From: Marasmius tenuissimus
Taxonomy: Eukaryota; Basidiomycota; Agaricomycetes; Agaricales; Marasmiaceae
Assembly (NCBI GenBank): GCA_029532415.1
Contig: JAQOTA010000029.1
Coordinates: 124,001 to 188,000, forward strand
Length of the DNA stretch: 64,000 nt
Reading direction: 5' to 3'
Shown: positions 23,156 to 34,380 of the stretch, piece after piece
Numbering within the stretch: the first letter of the stretch is position 1
Layout: every line of letters begins with the position of its first letter
Translations under genes and position numbers: made by a program
Notes under the pieces: model-generated
What the model saw: the letters and a program-made list of their open reading frames with translations, nothing else
What the model was told of the DNA's origin: nothing
Databases searched by the model: none

Positions 23156-23191
23156 TCACCTCAGTTGACGTGATATTCAACTGAGGTGAGG
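23156..23191. repeat. Perfect short palindrome
   Basis: CTCACCTCAGTTGA, a seven-base spacer (CGTGATA), then TCAACTGAGGTGAG: a 14-bp stem. It lies in the region shared between the divergent gene A and the long-type fragment. Confidence 0.75.
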
Positions 23192-23677
23192 ACGTGCAAC
23201 GAGAAAAGTTCCGTGGCGGCTTGCCGTGGGAAACTGACAAGCCACCCAATATAGTCAGCTAGAATTAATAAGTACGGATGAACTGTGGCTGGCACGCGAA
23301 GTAGCATCAACACAGAAAGCTCGAGAAGTATGAGCCATTGAGGGTGGAGAACAAGTGAAGACACTGGTGGCGCTGAACAGACAAGATCAATCTTTCTTCC
23401 AAAGAGAGATAGATGCCGAGACATTGAAGCACACGACTCTCCTCCAACTCGCCTCGACACAGTAACCCGAAGCTTGGCCCGTCACGAAACGTTGCGATAC
23501 ATCAACATGGCGGTTGTACAGGAAGCTCAAGGGTGCCATCAAGTCGGACCACGGCGATTGCCGAGCTAACGAAGCCCCAAGATGGGAAATATCACGCCCT
23601 CCGCTCGAGGTCACACTCCCCTTTCGAAAAGCTGTCAAAGAAGTCATAGTCACACCCTGAGGTCATCATCCCGTTTC

Positions 23678-24170
23678 ATGACGGTCATCTCCCCATCGCC
23701 CCCGTCAAAGGTCTTGTCTCTCTGCGAATCTGCCAGCTTGGGTTGGTCGACATGCTATATTAGAATACTGGCTCAGCCAGCGGCTTCTTTGTCGGTACGT
23801 AGTTCTGGTTTATTTTGGGGTTGGAACCTCCCCACCCCCACGTTGAAAGGGTGTGGACGATCTCATCTCTTCTGTTTTTTTATAGTTACAGTTCGCTTTA
23901 TTTGGTTTGTGGACTCTCATCTTACTTATCAACAATCAAGGTTCATACACTCGAATCGTCTTGGAGCCTACGCCGTCTCCTGTAGAGTCTGCATATCCGT
24001 TCTCCGCTTTCAGAGACTGAAACTTTCACATTACTATATCTACGTCGGAGCTGCCATATCGCTATTTGCGCTAGATACTGATCAGTTTGTTCTTTAGCAC
24101 GCTTATCATCGTTCATGAATTATACGACCAAGCTGTCGTCGATTGTCTTGATGTTTGTGGAGAGAGACTT
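23678..24170 (+). pseudogene. 5' fragment of a long-type membrane gene (X2)
   Basis: This is an inverted, close copy of 29,563 down to about 29,090. The start MTVISPSPPSK, the splice donor GTACGTAG, exon 2 and part of exon 3 (VGAAISLFAL) are all recognisable, and similarity extends about 100 bp upstream of the ATG. Exon 3 is frameshifted after VGAAISLFALDT and all later exons are absent. The acceptor before exon 3 reads CTTGGAG instead of CTTGTAG. It stands head to head with gene A, mirroring the intact pair 29,563/34,381. Confidence 0.75.
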
Positions 24171-25067
24171 ATAGTATTTGGGATTAAGAACGATGCTGAT
24201 AGTGTTTAGAAGGATGTACTTACAGCCCTTTGCGAAAAGGATGGCACAAGCTGGAAGATGAGATATATAGAAAAAAATGAATCAAGAAGGGCTGAGCAAT
24301 GGAAGAGATACGAGCAGCAGTAAACCCGCCTCAAACACCTCCGAATCCACTCCAAACACCTCCGAGTCCACATCAAACCGACCTCTCCCGTAAACTTTCC
24401 GAAACATCGACTGAATGGGTGGAGCCGCCGTCTGCGTTCACCATTCTATTTTTCTATATCTACAACCTGCAAAATGTGTGCCAACCTTTTCGTAAAGGGT
24501 TGAAATACCGTTCGCGCATTTGTCTTTGGTTACTGCGAATTACTTACGGGCTCACCTCGTCAATGGGGAGTATGTGGCTAGAAGAACGCACTATATTTTC
24601 GTGCCTGGTACCTCCTCCTCTCTGAGCGTGGATAGTAGCGTGGCATGTCTCCTCAAGACAACCCTTTAACGTGGATCGATTTGCAGCTTCTCACACTCGA
24701 CGCGCGCTTACCGATACCGCCTCTCAGGATAACATCTCTCATGGACGTTGCTCCTCGTGGTAGCGACGGAAGAATAAGCTGAAGCCTACGATATCGGTTC
24801 GACTCGTGTCTCGCGTCAAATTAGGCCTGGCTTCGGATTGCGAGGTGACGTTGACTGTTGCTGATCTCCAGGAACCAGAGGACTCGTCCATTTCATAACT
24901 ATGCAGTAATGGTACGCAGAAACAATATGCAGTATTCATACAATGACATGAATCCACTTGAGTAGGTATCGGAAAAAGAAACATAAAATGCGAACGTCGA
25001 ACGATGGAAGGTACCCAACCCGACAACACGGAAATTACAACATTAAAAAGCATAACTCACTAATTTT
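24171..25067. other. Spacer; 3' flank of the Gly-tailed gene
   Basis: The left half contains a short Pro-rich ORF (24,299-24,625) made of near-repeats encoding PPQTPPNP/PLQTPPSP, with no other support. The right half (about 24,890-25,067) matches the 3' flank after 40,697 (GTTATGCTTT, TTCGACG, TCATGTCAT), so it is untranslated sequence of the gene to the right. Confidence 0.4.
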
Positions 25068-26926
25068 TTACACGGTCTGAGCGCCCGGAGTAACGGTAAC
25101 CCCGCCACCTACTACACCCGCGCCTGCACCCACGCCAACAGCACCCACACCCGCAGCTACACCCGTAGGCGTACCCGGGACAGCACCAGCACCAGCACCA
25201 ACAGCACCTACACCGGCGGGTGCAGCACCCGCACCGTCACCAAACTCATAAGAAACCCAACTATTCTCAGCTTCCAACTTTGCCCGCGCGTGCATCATCG
25301 CGAATTTCTAGTAGAATGTTGAGCTCCGAGTCATCAGCCCACGAATGAACGAGGCAACTCACAGCTTGTAGCTCGGCAGATAACACTTCGTGAATCTCAA
25401 TCTTTGGTTCTGGCTCCGGGTCTGGTTGGACGGGAGGGGTGGGGGTACCTTCGTCGGTGGTGGTACCTGGGAAGTTGAGCTTCGATTCCGAGGGAGCAGT
25501 ACTAGTTGTCCTTGTCAAACTAGTGAATGAGAACGATAGGGTTAGCGATCAAGCTTGACTCGCGGGGCTAGAAGAGGAGGAACCACTCACTCCAGTTGTG
25601 TCTGTGTCCGTGAACGGGCTCGTTCGGGTGACGCCAGCGGTGTAGGCACTTGTCTCAGTCTAGTCATACGAGTCCATGAATCAGTTCGGGAGGAAGACAA
25701 AGAAAACCAGGGGGAAGCAGGAGAAACGTACCCGACGGGTTCCTCGTCAACGACAGGCGACTTGCGTTTCCTTTGACGCTTCGCCTTGGGTTTAGGTTGA
25801 TCATCCGCATTTGTATTTTCTTTCGCTTTCGTATCGGATCTGGTCGTCATTGAGCTCAGCGAACGGTGAAAGAGGAGGTATGACCTACTGCGGATCATCT
25901 TCGTGGGGAGACTTGGAACCACTAACAGCAGGCGTACGTTTGGTTTTCGTCAGGGCTTTCCTTTTCCGCTGGGGCTGGGGTTGCGTGCTGCTACTACCGG
26001 GCCTGTCGGGTCTATCAGGAAAAGGAAGATAGACAGAAATGCAGGGAGAACGAACCTAACTTGGCCGACACTGTCAACGGAGAACGAAGAGCGTATGATC
26101 CTCATGGATGACGACGCAGCAGCACCGCCAGTACCAAGCAGCGGATCTGAGGCAGCCTTTCCAACCGATACCATAGGCAGAGGCAGAGGCAAGGGTAGGG
26201 GTAAGGGAAGAGACATTCGTCTACCGTTCGAAGCGAAATCATATCCCTGGTTCAAAGTGACCGACGAAGGTTGATGCTCGTAATAGTGCCTGTGAGGCCC
26301 GAGACGTAGATACGAGTGCGAGCTTGGTTCTGGTGGCGAGAACGAGCATGACTTTGGAGAGGTATCCGTAGACGTCGAAGCAGAAGCATTCGACATCGGT
26401 TTCTTATCGAAGCTCGCCGGCGTTCGTAGTACGAACGAGGGCATTGGTTTTGGTACCGGGTTGGGTTTAGGCAGCGAGACTGGCTGAGGAGGAGCTGGTT
26501 CATGATATACCGGGTCCGGGGGTAACACATCCTCGAGCGTAAACGGCGAACTCGGAGGGTCCGGCTCCTCCTGATCCCTATCATGGTTATGGTTCATGAA
26601 GGCATCCATGAGACCTGGTTGATTCCAATACTTTGCAGAGTCGAATTTCTCCTTCTCTTTTCCCTTTCCTTTGCTCGTCTTCCCGGTCTTCATCGTCGTA
26701 GTAATCCGCCGTTTTCGTGCTGGAGATCTGCTACCGTAAGTTCAAATTCTAACCGAGCCGTTCTGGATCTGAGAGTTACTGACCTGGTAGAGCTGCTACC
26801 GCCCATGCTCCCTTGCCCTCGCTCATCAAGATCCAACTCAACCCTTCGTCTCTTGATCTTACATCCTTCTGCCATCCCATCCAAAATCTTATCCATCGGC
26901 ATATGCGTAGGCGTAGCGAGCATCAT
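25068..26926 (-). CDS. Conserved nuclear-looking protein with Gly/Ala tail
   Basis: The start is ATG at 26,926 (MMLATPTHMPMDKILDGM), conserved in the two other copies; the stop is at 25,068. Exon 1 ends near 26,779 with a 56-bp intron, after which the frame reads SPARKRRITTTMKTG and KGKGKEKEK, a bipartite-like nuclear signal. Next come a Pro/Ser-rich region, a PLPLPLPLPLPLP run (about 26,200), SVDSVGQVR, then basic QRKRKALTKTKR and KAKRQRKRKSP in later exons. The C-terminal exons read KIEIHEVLSAELQA and MMHARAKLEAENSWVSYEFG before a Gly/Ala/Val repeat ending PGAQTV. I do not recognise the family. Basic and disordered character suggests a chromatin or transcription role, which is inference. 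This is the only copy whose frame I can follow throughout. Confidence 0.6.
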
Positions 26927-27691
26927 TTCAAGAGCGTAAGGAGCACAGTAAACAGAAACAGCGACACCTCATTGACGGGAGCGTGAGCTGTGTAGTGGTG
27001 TGGTCGTAGTGGTGGTGGGAAGGAAGACGAAAAAGGCCATGCACTGCGTGTCCGTCTGTCGTCAGCAAGAGGTAACGTGACCGCGAATCCTCGTGATCGC
27101 GAGTCCTATTCGGCCGGCTGGGAATCCGCTTTGACTCACTCAGCCTTCAGGCACCGAATTGGACCTACAGGCCTCTATGTACACTCACGAGCTGAATCGC
27201 TGAAGGCTCACTGGAGGGCAGAACAATCAAAAGGTGCGATTCGCTGCTACCGCAAAGTTGTAAAAACTATCAATACAGTAGGTAAAAATATGTATGTGAC
27301 ATCGATATCATCAAAATCGTGTAAGAATAGTAGGTAGTTGAGGCATACTAGGTAAATAGCTGTAAAAGCTGTATAGACAGCCTGTAGATAAAGTACGCAG
27401 GATGTGCTGCTAGGGCATAAACACACTTTCCAACCACACTGAGGAAGGAGTCATTATAGATATCCTCCGTTCGTCACAGCACCACCCTCTTCCCTTCTTC
27501 GCAACCACCGGCCAGCCCGCCACGGAGACTCCTCATATCTGCTCCTCGAGGGCAGTTTCGAGTCTGCGTGATGGGGAAAGAAAACCGGCTGGTTCCCTCC
27601 TAAATGTTCGTAACGAAGTCTATCCATCACAAGTATCATCCAACAAACAAATCCGAACAAAAGGCACCCCTCCTCTAGCAGATATCCAACC
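26927..27691. other. Intergenic: promoter of the Gly-tailed gene and 3' flank of gene B
   Basis: The first 130 bp (minus strand reading GCTGACGACAG ... TTCCTTCCCACC ... AATGAGGTGTCGCT) are conserved before the copies at 39,126 and 47,296, as expected for a promoter and leader. No further gene is seen. Confidence 0.5.
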
Positions 27692-29563
27692 TCAGACAGG
27701 ATGATCATGCATCTGCGTCTGCACATCAGATCCCGACTGCGAATGCAGATGGGGCGTTCGTTGTTGCGGGTACGGGTACGGGCGCGAATACCGCTCCGAA
27801 TCCACCTGCGAATCTGATCTCATCCGTTCCTCCCGAGATGACCTCCTCAGGTCATCCATCTGATACTCCTCTCCTGTACGACTACGCGTCTGATACCGCG
27901 GTAATACCGACGTTGATGGCGACAAAGGCGGCGGTGATAGCTGAGGAGGCTGAGGATGCGGATCTTCAATCGTGATTCCCAATCCAATCCGTACGATGAT
28001 CAGTGTCGGTGCCATGCCCTGCAAAAAGAAAGGGGGCGATGTCAGAACGAGGAACCCAAGAGTCCGGGAACACAGGAACTAGGAACGGGAAACCAAGGAA
28101 CGAATAGGAGCTGCCAGCAAAAAAACCTCAACACTCACAACAAACTGCACCAACGAGTAAAACATAACCTCCGCCATCGTCTCCATGATCTCGAACCTAT
28201 CTCCAGGTTGCATCTCAGGATGAGGTCCCGAAACGTTCTCAATCTGAGAGTTGAGAGTCGCAGCGGCGTAAATGATAATCGCAAACGGGAGGATCACCCC
28301 GGACTCCAAACTAGCGGACAGTCAACACGGCGCTGAGAGCAGTAATAGAACTACGCCACGTACGTGATAGCTATAGCCGTCTTATACATCCTCTGATAAT
28401 CGGGTTCCAGTAGCGCCTTCGACGTGCGGCCGAGGTAAAATATTCTTCCAGCTACATATGAACGACAGCATGAACATCCTTCGGCGAATAAGGACTCGGA
28501 GGAAGGAATGGAGCGCACCTATCAAGACCGTGATAAACACATTCGAAAAAAGCGTCGCAAAGATAAACGTCGTGAAAAGGGTAGAGGTCGGGTCTGTATG
28601 AGGTATTTGGAAAAATTGTTCCGGACGGCGGTGACTGATGTATAAAGCGTTCGTTACGACACCCAGAACTGTAAGGAGAAGAATGAGGGGTGTTATGGGT
28701 GCTGAATTTGGGCGGCTTGCGTACCATTGTTCATGAAACAGATAACTGCTGGAAAAGCGACGACTTGTTTGTTGTACCCCCAAACGGTGTAACAGCGCCA
28801 TATCTAGGATTGGAGGGGGTCTTCAGTTGGATTTGCGCTCACCCAGGAGGTAAAGGAGGAGGAACGCACGAGAATCGAATCCGCGATAAAGCTAACAACG
28901 ACTGTGTGAGCACCTTCTTCGGTATTTTTCTTTGACGAGGGGAACGTACTTTGCAACCACCAAAGACAGATGCGCAGACGGTATCAGATACATCCTATAG
29001 ACCGTCAGCACACCGCACAACAACTCAGATTCGAAAGCAAAAAAAACGCACTGTTGCGACGTAACACTATTCACGATATCATCTCTCTCCACAAACGTCA
29101 ACCCAACCAGCGATAACTTGGCCGTATGAACGATGATAAGCGTGCTCAGAAATAAGCTGACCGTGGCCAGCGCAAATAAGGATGTGGCAGCTCCGACGTG
29201 GATATAATAGTGCGGCAGTTTGAGTCTTCGTGAGCGGAGAACGGATATGCAAACTCCATAAAGGACGGCGTAGGCTCCTACAAGACGTTTCTGAGCGTAA
29301 GAAGCCTGATTCTTGATAAGATGAGAGTTCACAGACCATATAGAGCGAACTGTAACTATAAAAAAACAGAAGAGATGAGATCGTCCACACCCTTTCAACG
29401 TGGGGGTGGGGAGGTTCCAACCCCAAAATAAACCAGAACTACGTACCGACAAAGAAGCCGCTGGCTGAGCCAGTATTCTAATATAGCATGTCGACCGACC
29501 CAAGCTGGCAGATTCGCAGAGAGACAAGACCTTTGACGGGGGCGATGGGGAGATGACCGTCAT
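27692..29563 (-). CDS. Long-type seven-helix membrane protein, gene B
   Basis: The start is ATG at 29,563 (MTVISPSPPSK); exon 1 ends at 29,447 in phase 0. Exon 2 encodes LQFALYG, and exon 3 starts AYAVLYGVCISVLRSRRLKL. Seven hydrophobic segments follow: AYAVLYGVC, VGAATSLFALATVSLFLSTL, the MYLIPSAHLSLVV to FIADSI region, VVAFPAVICFM, ITPLILLLTVLGVV, TTFIFATLFSNVFITVLI and LESGVILPFAIIIY, then TLIIVRIGLGI. Diagnostic short motifs are IWRCYTVWG, AGRIFYLGR and TLIIVR. The cytoplasmic-looking tail is Pro/Arg/Ser-rich and ends QMHDHPV. One intron junction near 28,940 is not resolved. Ligand and function are unknown. Unlike the short-type copies it has a long tail; it is the best candidate for the ancestral member here. 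Confidence 0.72.
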
Positions 29564-30374
29564 GAAACGGGACGATGATGACCTCAGGGTGTGACTGTGA
29601 CTTGTTTGACAGCTTTTCGAAAGGGGAGTGTGACCTTGAGCGGAGTGCGTGATGCTTTCCATTTTGGTGCTCCCCGCTCGGCAAATGCCGTAGTGTGATC
29701 TACCGTGCGACTTCGGTGCCAGCAACAAGTTCAGGCTTGCTGTACGACGTCCATGTTGTCGCGACGGTTCACAACGAGATAACCGCAAGTAGCGAGTTTC
29801 GACGTTCGACATTGAAGATTATTCACCTCCTCGCGCCAATACCGATTTCAACCTCCAGCGCGTCTTGATGGACGCACGGTCGTTATCGTTGTGCAATGTG
29901 TGCGTAGCTTAAATTGTTCGGGAATCGGTGGTCAGTCTCCTCGAATGCTTTTTTGCGAAGAACCCAAGGAATTTTCTCGACTACTTTTTGAACCGTGATC
30001 GGGTAGAGACTCGAGAGACTCGAATGATGAACGAGTATCGGGGTGTTACATATCTGGTCGCTGTTGTATGAACCGATACGACCTTCCGCGAGGTCTTTCA
30101 ACTCACCTCAAAAGGAGGAGAACGATTGTAGGCGTCTATGATAACCATCCGTTGCATAGTCGAAAGGGAACGGAATCTTGGGGCGTGGGCCGGATTTTGA
30201 GGGGCCTGGAGGTAGTACTACACGGGTTTGAACGAACGGGGTGGCACGAGGAGGAAGGTTCATGATCACATTTACGAGCCTCTTCTAGTTTGGCTCATGG
30301 CATCGGAGTGAGTCCGTAATAACTTGTAAGGACCAGGCAGAAAACAGAGTACCTTCCATATTCAATACTAGTCG
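29564..30374. other. Divergent upstream region of gene B
   Basis: About 120 bp before the ATG match the flank of the fragment at 23,678. From about 29,640 to 29,770 a CCCGCTCGGCAA...GTGTGATC...TCAGGCTTGCT block recurs at 49,940-50,040. From 30,255 to 30,365 the shared pair-upstream element (GATCACATTTACGAGCC, CATGGCATCGGAGTG, ACCAGGCAG) is present in the same orientation as at 22,945-23,035. No gene is seen. Confidence 0.5.
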
Positions 30375-31801
30375 ATGGTAGATCATTGTATAATTGGTTT
30401 AATCCGAGGATTTATTGTGGCAACTTCCTCTGATGCTGGCAGCTCCGAATACGAGACAGGCTTTCATGCCGTGACCCTACCAGCTCTCCGATTTAGAGAC
30501 CGCCCCAGTTTCTCTCGCCGTTATTGTCAATGGGTCCGAACTACCATCAAAAATATGTATGCGCATCGTTATCAAGTACCGCGCATCCCATTGGAGAAGA
30601 ACAATAAACCCCAGCTTTGCCATGTTCTCGATGTCGAAAAACACCTCTACCCCAACAAATTTCGTGAATCCATCCGCCTGTCGCCCACCACCTTTGACAA
30701 GTTTGTTGCTGTTATCAAGTCCAACCCTGCTTTTCATAATAACTCCGACAACCAACAGCTACCAGTAGATGAGCAGGCTGCTGTGGTGCTATACCGATTT
30801 GGACACCATGGTAATGCGGCTAGTCTGCAGAAGGTCACGGATTGGGCAGGATGGGGGAAAGGAACGGTGTTGTTGGTCACCAGAAGAGTGATGGCTGTGA
30901 TACTCCGTCCAGCATTCATGAACGCACACGTACAAATGCCGAGCCCATCGGAAAAGGAAGAAGCGAAGCAGTGGGTTGAAGGGAGGTCATGTGAAGCATG
31001 GCGCAACAGGTGGGCATTAGTCGATGGGACATTGATTCCACTATACGCCTGACCTCACTGGTATGGCGAGAGCTACTTTGACAGGAAATGTAACTACTCG
31101 CTGAATGTGCAGGTGTGTGTATTCACGCTGCGAGGTGATTTTCATGAGCTGACCTAATTAACAGGCTGTCTCCCTCCCTAATCTGCAAATTGTCGACTTC
31201 ACCGTTGGTTTCACTGGAAGCACACATGACTCAACAGCCTGGGAGTATACTCGCCTGAAGAAAGAACATTTGGTGATCGTGGAAGATGGAGAATGGGTAT
31301 GGGCTGACTCGGCATATCCGGTGTGTTGGTTTGAATTTTGCTGATCCTTTTCAAAGCCTAACAGTGATATTACAGATTGAGTGGTGGGTTGTCGCACCCT
31401 ATAAATCGCCATATCGTGAAATCCCTGAGAACGCACAGTTCAATAACTATGTGTCCATGGTTCGTGTGCACTCTGAGCACTGCATCGGGTTTCTCAAAGG
31501 CTGTTTTCCATTGCTCAAAGGCCTGCACATTCTGATTCTCGATGAGAAATCTCATATATTTGCAGGTTATTGGATTGCCGCTTGTGTTGCAGTACAAGAC
31601 TTCACCATGGCTCATGAGCGTGATGCAGGTGATGACCTTGATGATGATCCATTTATTTCTGAAGGCCTGCATGGCACCCGTCCCGAAAAAGAGAAGCTAC
31701 CTCGACAACGTAATAACGCAACAACAAATTCAGGCAAACAGAAACGAGAATTACTATACCTACTACACGAAATCTCTGTAGATTTTTACATCATGAATTG
31801 A
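30375..31801 (+). pseudogene. Harbinger DDE transposase with one TGA
   Basis: It starts MVDHCIIGLIRG at 30,375. LPVDEQAAVVLYRFGHHGN parallels the helix-turn-helix region of the first element, and VEGRSCEAWRNRWALVDGTLIPLYA holds the first catalytic Asp. TGA at 31,050-31,052 follows at once where the relative has Arg-Pro (CGA to TGA). Exon 2 begins after TTAACAG (about 31,164): AVSLPNLQIVDFTVGF, and WVWADSAYP gives the second Asp. Exon 3 begins at about 31,375 and holds the Glu in VHSEHCIGFLKG. It ends with TGA at 31,799-31,801. Apart from the nonsense codon the frame is clean, so it died recently. Confidence 0.88.
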
Positions 31802-33404
31802 ACGAGTAACTGTTTGTATAACTAGAATCAGTGTTGTGCATCAGAAACTGTGAAGTACCTGGCTCTGCCATTCCGCCGATGCCACTATCACCCATACTTA
31901 ACGATGAGGAATTAGGTATCTGAGGCCCAGAGCCTGATATCCCAGACGATTGTCCTATCCCTGTGCTTCGTGTATCCCCTTGCAGTGTCATCCCTCCATG
32001 ATTGTCCACTCCAAACCCATTACCGACTGCCATACCCGGGTTGGGCCCAAACTTCATCTTCAGACTGTACTCCATCTTCTTCTCCTTTAGCTCTTTACAG
32101 TGCCGCATCCATTCCATGCACTGCTTGTGATGCATCTTTGCAAGGCTCTCCTGCAAGCACAACTTCTCCACCTGTTCTCAGGACCTGGCCAACTCCAGCT
32201 CAATCTCTCGTTGCCGTGTCCCTTCCTCGGCCTTGGCTATCTCAGCAAATTCATCCATCTTCGATTTTTTTGGGTCGTTTTGCAGGTGTCTCTGCTGGTT
32301 TGGTGTTGCTTTTTTGAGGACCAGTCTTCCTTGATGGTTTTGGAGTGTCGTTAGCTTGTTTGGCCTGCTTTCCCTCGTCGACCACCACAATCTCCTCATC
32401 CTCGGATTCTATATCCCATGACCCCCCCTTCCTCTTCTTCGCTGCACTACCAAATTTCTCTATCTCATTGTCATTCCCATCGCCCAAACCGGAAGTATTG
32501 TTGGTGTCCGATGGTGCTGCACCACTGGAAGAGTCGAGATCAGCGTCATTGATTCCCAGCAAGTCTTGGTCGATGTTGAATCCGGCAGCACTGTTCCCAA
32601 TTCCAGCCAGTACGATATTCGGGTGCTCTCCGATGATGTCGTGAAAATCAAAGAACCACGGAGTCTTTTCTCCATATTTTTGTACGTGATTGTCAATACG
32701 CCTGCAGAGATTGTGAGCACGTAAATTTGGTACGTACTCCATGCGTTGATTATGTCACTGTCGAGTTCCATGTTGATATCGTTCGCCTTGGTCAATCCCA
32801 TACCAGTCTTGCCCATCGCAGTTCGGATTTCATTAGTCTTGAGTTCCATCCTGAGCGGGCAAACCATGGGTAAAGGAAGTCAGCGGGCGCCGGGCAAGAT
32901 ATACAGAACAGAAATAGAGGAAAATACCATTGCAACTGGCCCTTGATGGCACGAGTCCAAGGTTCTCGATGCTTCTTGATATCTCTCGCACTCTGTGCCT
33001 TGAGTGCAGCCTTGAAGACATCTCCGTACTCTTCATGGTCAGTAAAGATGGCGACACAGATTTCCCAGTGAGCCTCTGATTTTTTCATTCCTCCTCCCTC
33101 GATTGCTGATGGATTGGGTCCAGGTGAAGGATAGAGCTTCTGCCTGACAGTCTGGTTTTCAAGGATGGTGGCAACAATAGCCTGACAGATCTCAATATTC
33201 CAACTGTTTGAGTTGGTAAGTTTTAGGCTTTTGAGAGACACAATTGACTTACTTGACCCTAACTTTCAAGTAGGACTCCTTGTTATCTTCTTCGTCAGTG
33301 CTGCCGTCCTCAGCCTTAGCCTGGCTTTTCGCGGATTTTCTCTGTGTTTGGGGTGGCTTTTTTTGAGCTGCTTTTGATTTTGTTGCAGGCGTGCTGCTTG
33401 CCAT
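31791..33404 (-). pseudogene. Harbinger accessory ORF with TGA and a frameshift
   Basis: The start is ATG at 33,404 (MASSTPATKSKAAQKK). The N-terminus is basic, then a domain reads NSWNIEICQAIVATILEN and KKSEAHWEICVAIFTDHEEYGD. Later exons contain WFFDFHDIIGEHPNIVLAGIG, an acidic region and a Lys/Pro-rich stretch. A one-base shift at an A7 run (about 32,268) separates KRPKK from the coiled-coil part (KMDEFAEIAKAEE). TGA at 32,178-32,180 interrupts the coiled coil, which resumes EQVEKLCLQESLAKMHHKQC and ends with a Gly/Ser-rich tail. By analogy with other Harbinger elements it would assist the transposase. Confidence 0.65.
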
Positions 33405-33559
33405 AGTTATAAGGAGTCTGGCCAGTGGACACTGAGGACAGTCGCAGCCGGAAAAGTCGGAATCCTACTCAATCTGATTATGATTTATTTAATTTTTAAA
33501 GAAATTTATTTATCTAATTAATTGACAAATATGGTATGCAGTTGAACAGGGCGACTTGA

Positions 33560-33705
33560 TCCTCAAACTTGATCGCGATCAAGTCGTTTGCACTCCTCCA
33601 GAGGAGTGCAACTTTTGGTCGCGATCAAAAGACGATCAAGTGTTGATCCTCCTTTTGATCTTTTTTTTGATCGTCGACTTGATCACGACTTGATCCTCAA
33701 CTCTG
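33560..33705. repeat. Cluster of TTGATC/GATCAA palindromes
   Basis: About ten TTGATC or GATCAA words lie within 145 bp. They include ACTTGATCGCGATCAAGT, TTTTGGTCGCGATCAAAA and a hairpin TTGCACTCCTC-CA-GAGGAGTGCAA. CGACTTGATCCTCAA occurs twice as a direct repeat at the two edges. It may be transposase-binding subterminal repeats or a separate small element. Confidence 0.7.
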
Positions 33706-33710
33706 ACCAC

Positions 33711-34380
33711 TACTAATTGCTCACATCCCAATAGTTATCTACACCACGTGGAAAGTCCTGGCTGGAGAACTGGCCAATGTAAAGGCTACGTACCTGCAAA
33801 TGGGTCTGAAAGAATCATCAAATTATCAGTGAAAGGGCTGCTGGGGCCTGGAGGCATCAACACCACACCGCACCCGTTCAGCTCCGTCGACCATGCATCC
33901 ATGGAGCTGACATCGGAACATTAGAACCTCATCATCAAATCATGCAGCATCCATTCACAGGGTGTCATATTGGAGCATCAAGATCTGGAGTATGTACTTT
34001 GGCCATGCTATTTGCAGATTCATCATCCATGAAGATCGGTTAAGTGGATACTATACACGAGACCAAGTCAACCTTTGGACAGTGCAGTCATCTGGGATAT
34101 CACATATGGATACCGGAGGCAAAGATAGGTAGTTTCCCACAGGATTCATGAGCTCAGAGCACAGCGCCAAATCAACGAAGTTCCGGTACTTGGCCCATCA
34201 ACTGGATCAGTGGCCATGAGAGATCAGTCTCCCCAGTGATGACAGGTGATGCGAGCCATAAATGTAGATCGTGGGGGCTGAATCTTCCTTCAAATAGAGC
34301 TCTGTTGTTTCAGAAAGCAACTCGCTGTCCAATCTTTCCGGTCTTTACTAGTTCGACTACAACTTCACAGCTCAGCCACC
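33711..34380 (+). promoter_or_regulatory. Upstream region of membrane gene D
   Basis: No gene is seen. The conserved box CAAATAGAGCTCT is at 34,291-34,303, 78-90 bp before the ATG, followed by a leader with TTTACTAGTTCGACTACAACTTC that has counterparts before 44,055 and 50,899. Confidence 0.6.

Larger units (their letters stand above)
30375..33710. mobile_element. Second Harbinger element (ends uncertain)
   Basis: A plus-strand DDE transposase and a minus-strand accessory gene converge, mirroring the element at 14,010-16,874. The insertion separates the upstream region of gene B from that of the membrane gene at 34,381. A cluster of TTGATC/GATCAA palindromes at 33,560-33,700 may be its right subterminal region, but no matching left end is visible near 30,370, so the left end may be lost. 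Confidence 0.7.

Noticed and set aside
24299..24625. Pro-rich ORF with PPQTPPNP repeats
   Set aside because: Built from a short DNA near-repeat; no exon support and not present in the parallel unit.
25950..26274. Plus-strand ORF with GRGRGKGRGKG, RGG-like
   Set aside because: Antisense reading of the PLPLPL repeat in the Gly-tailed gene.
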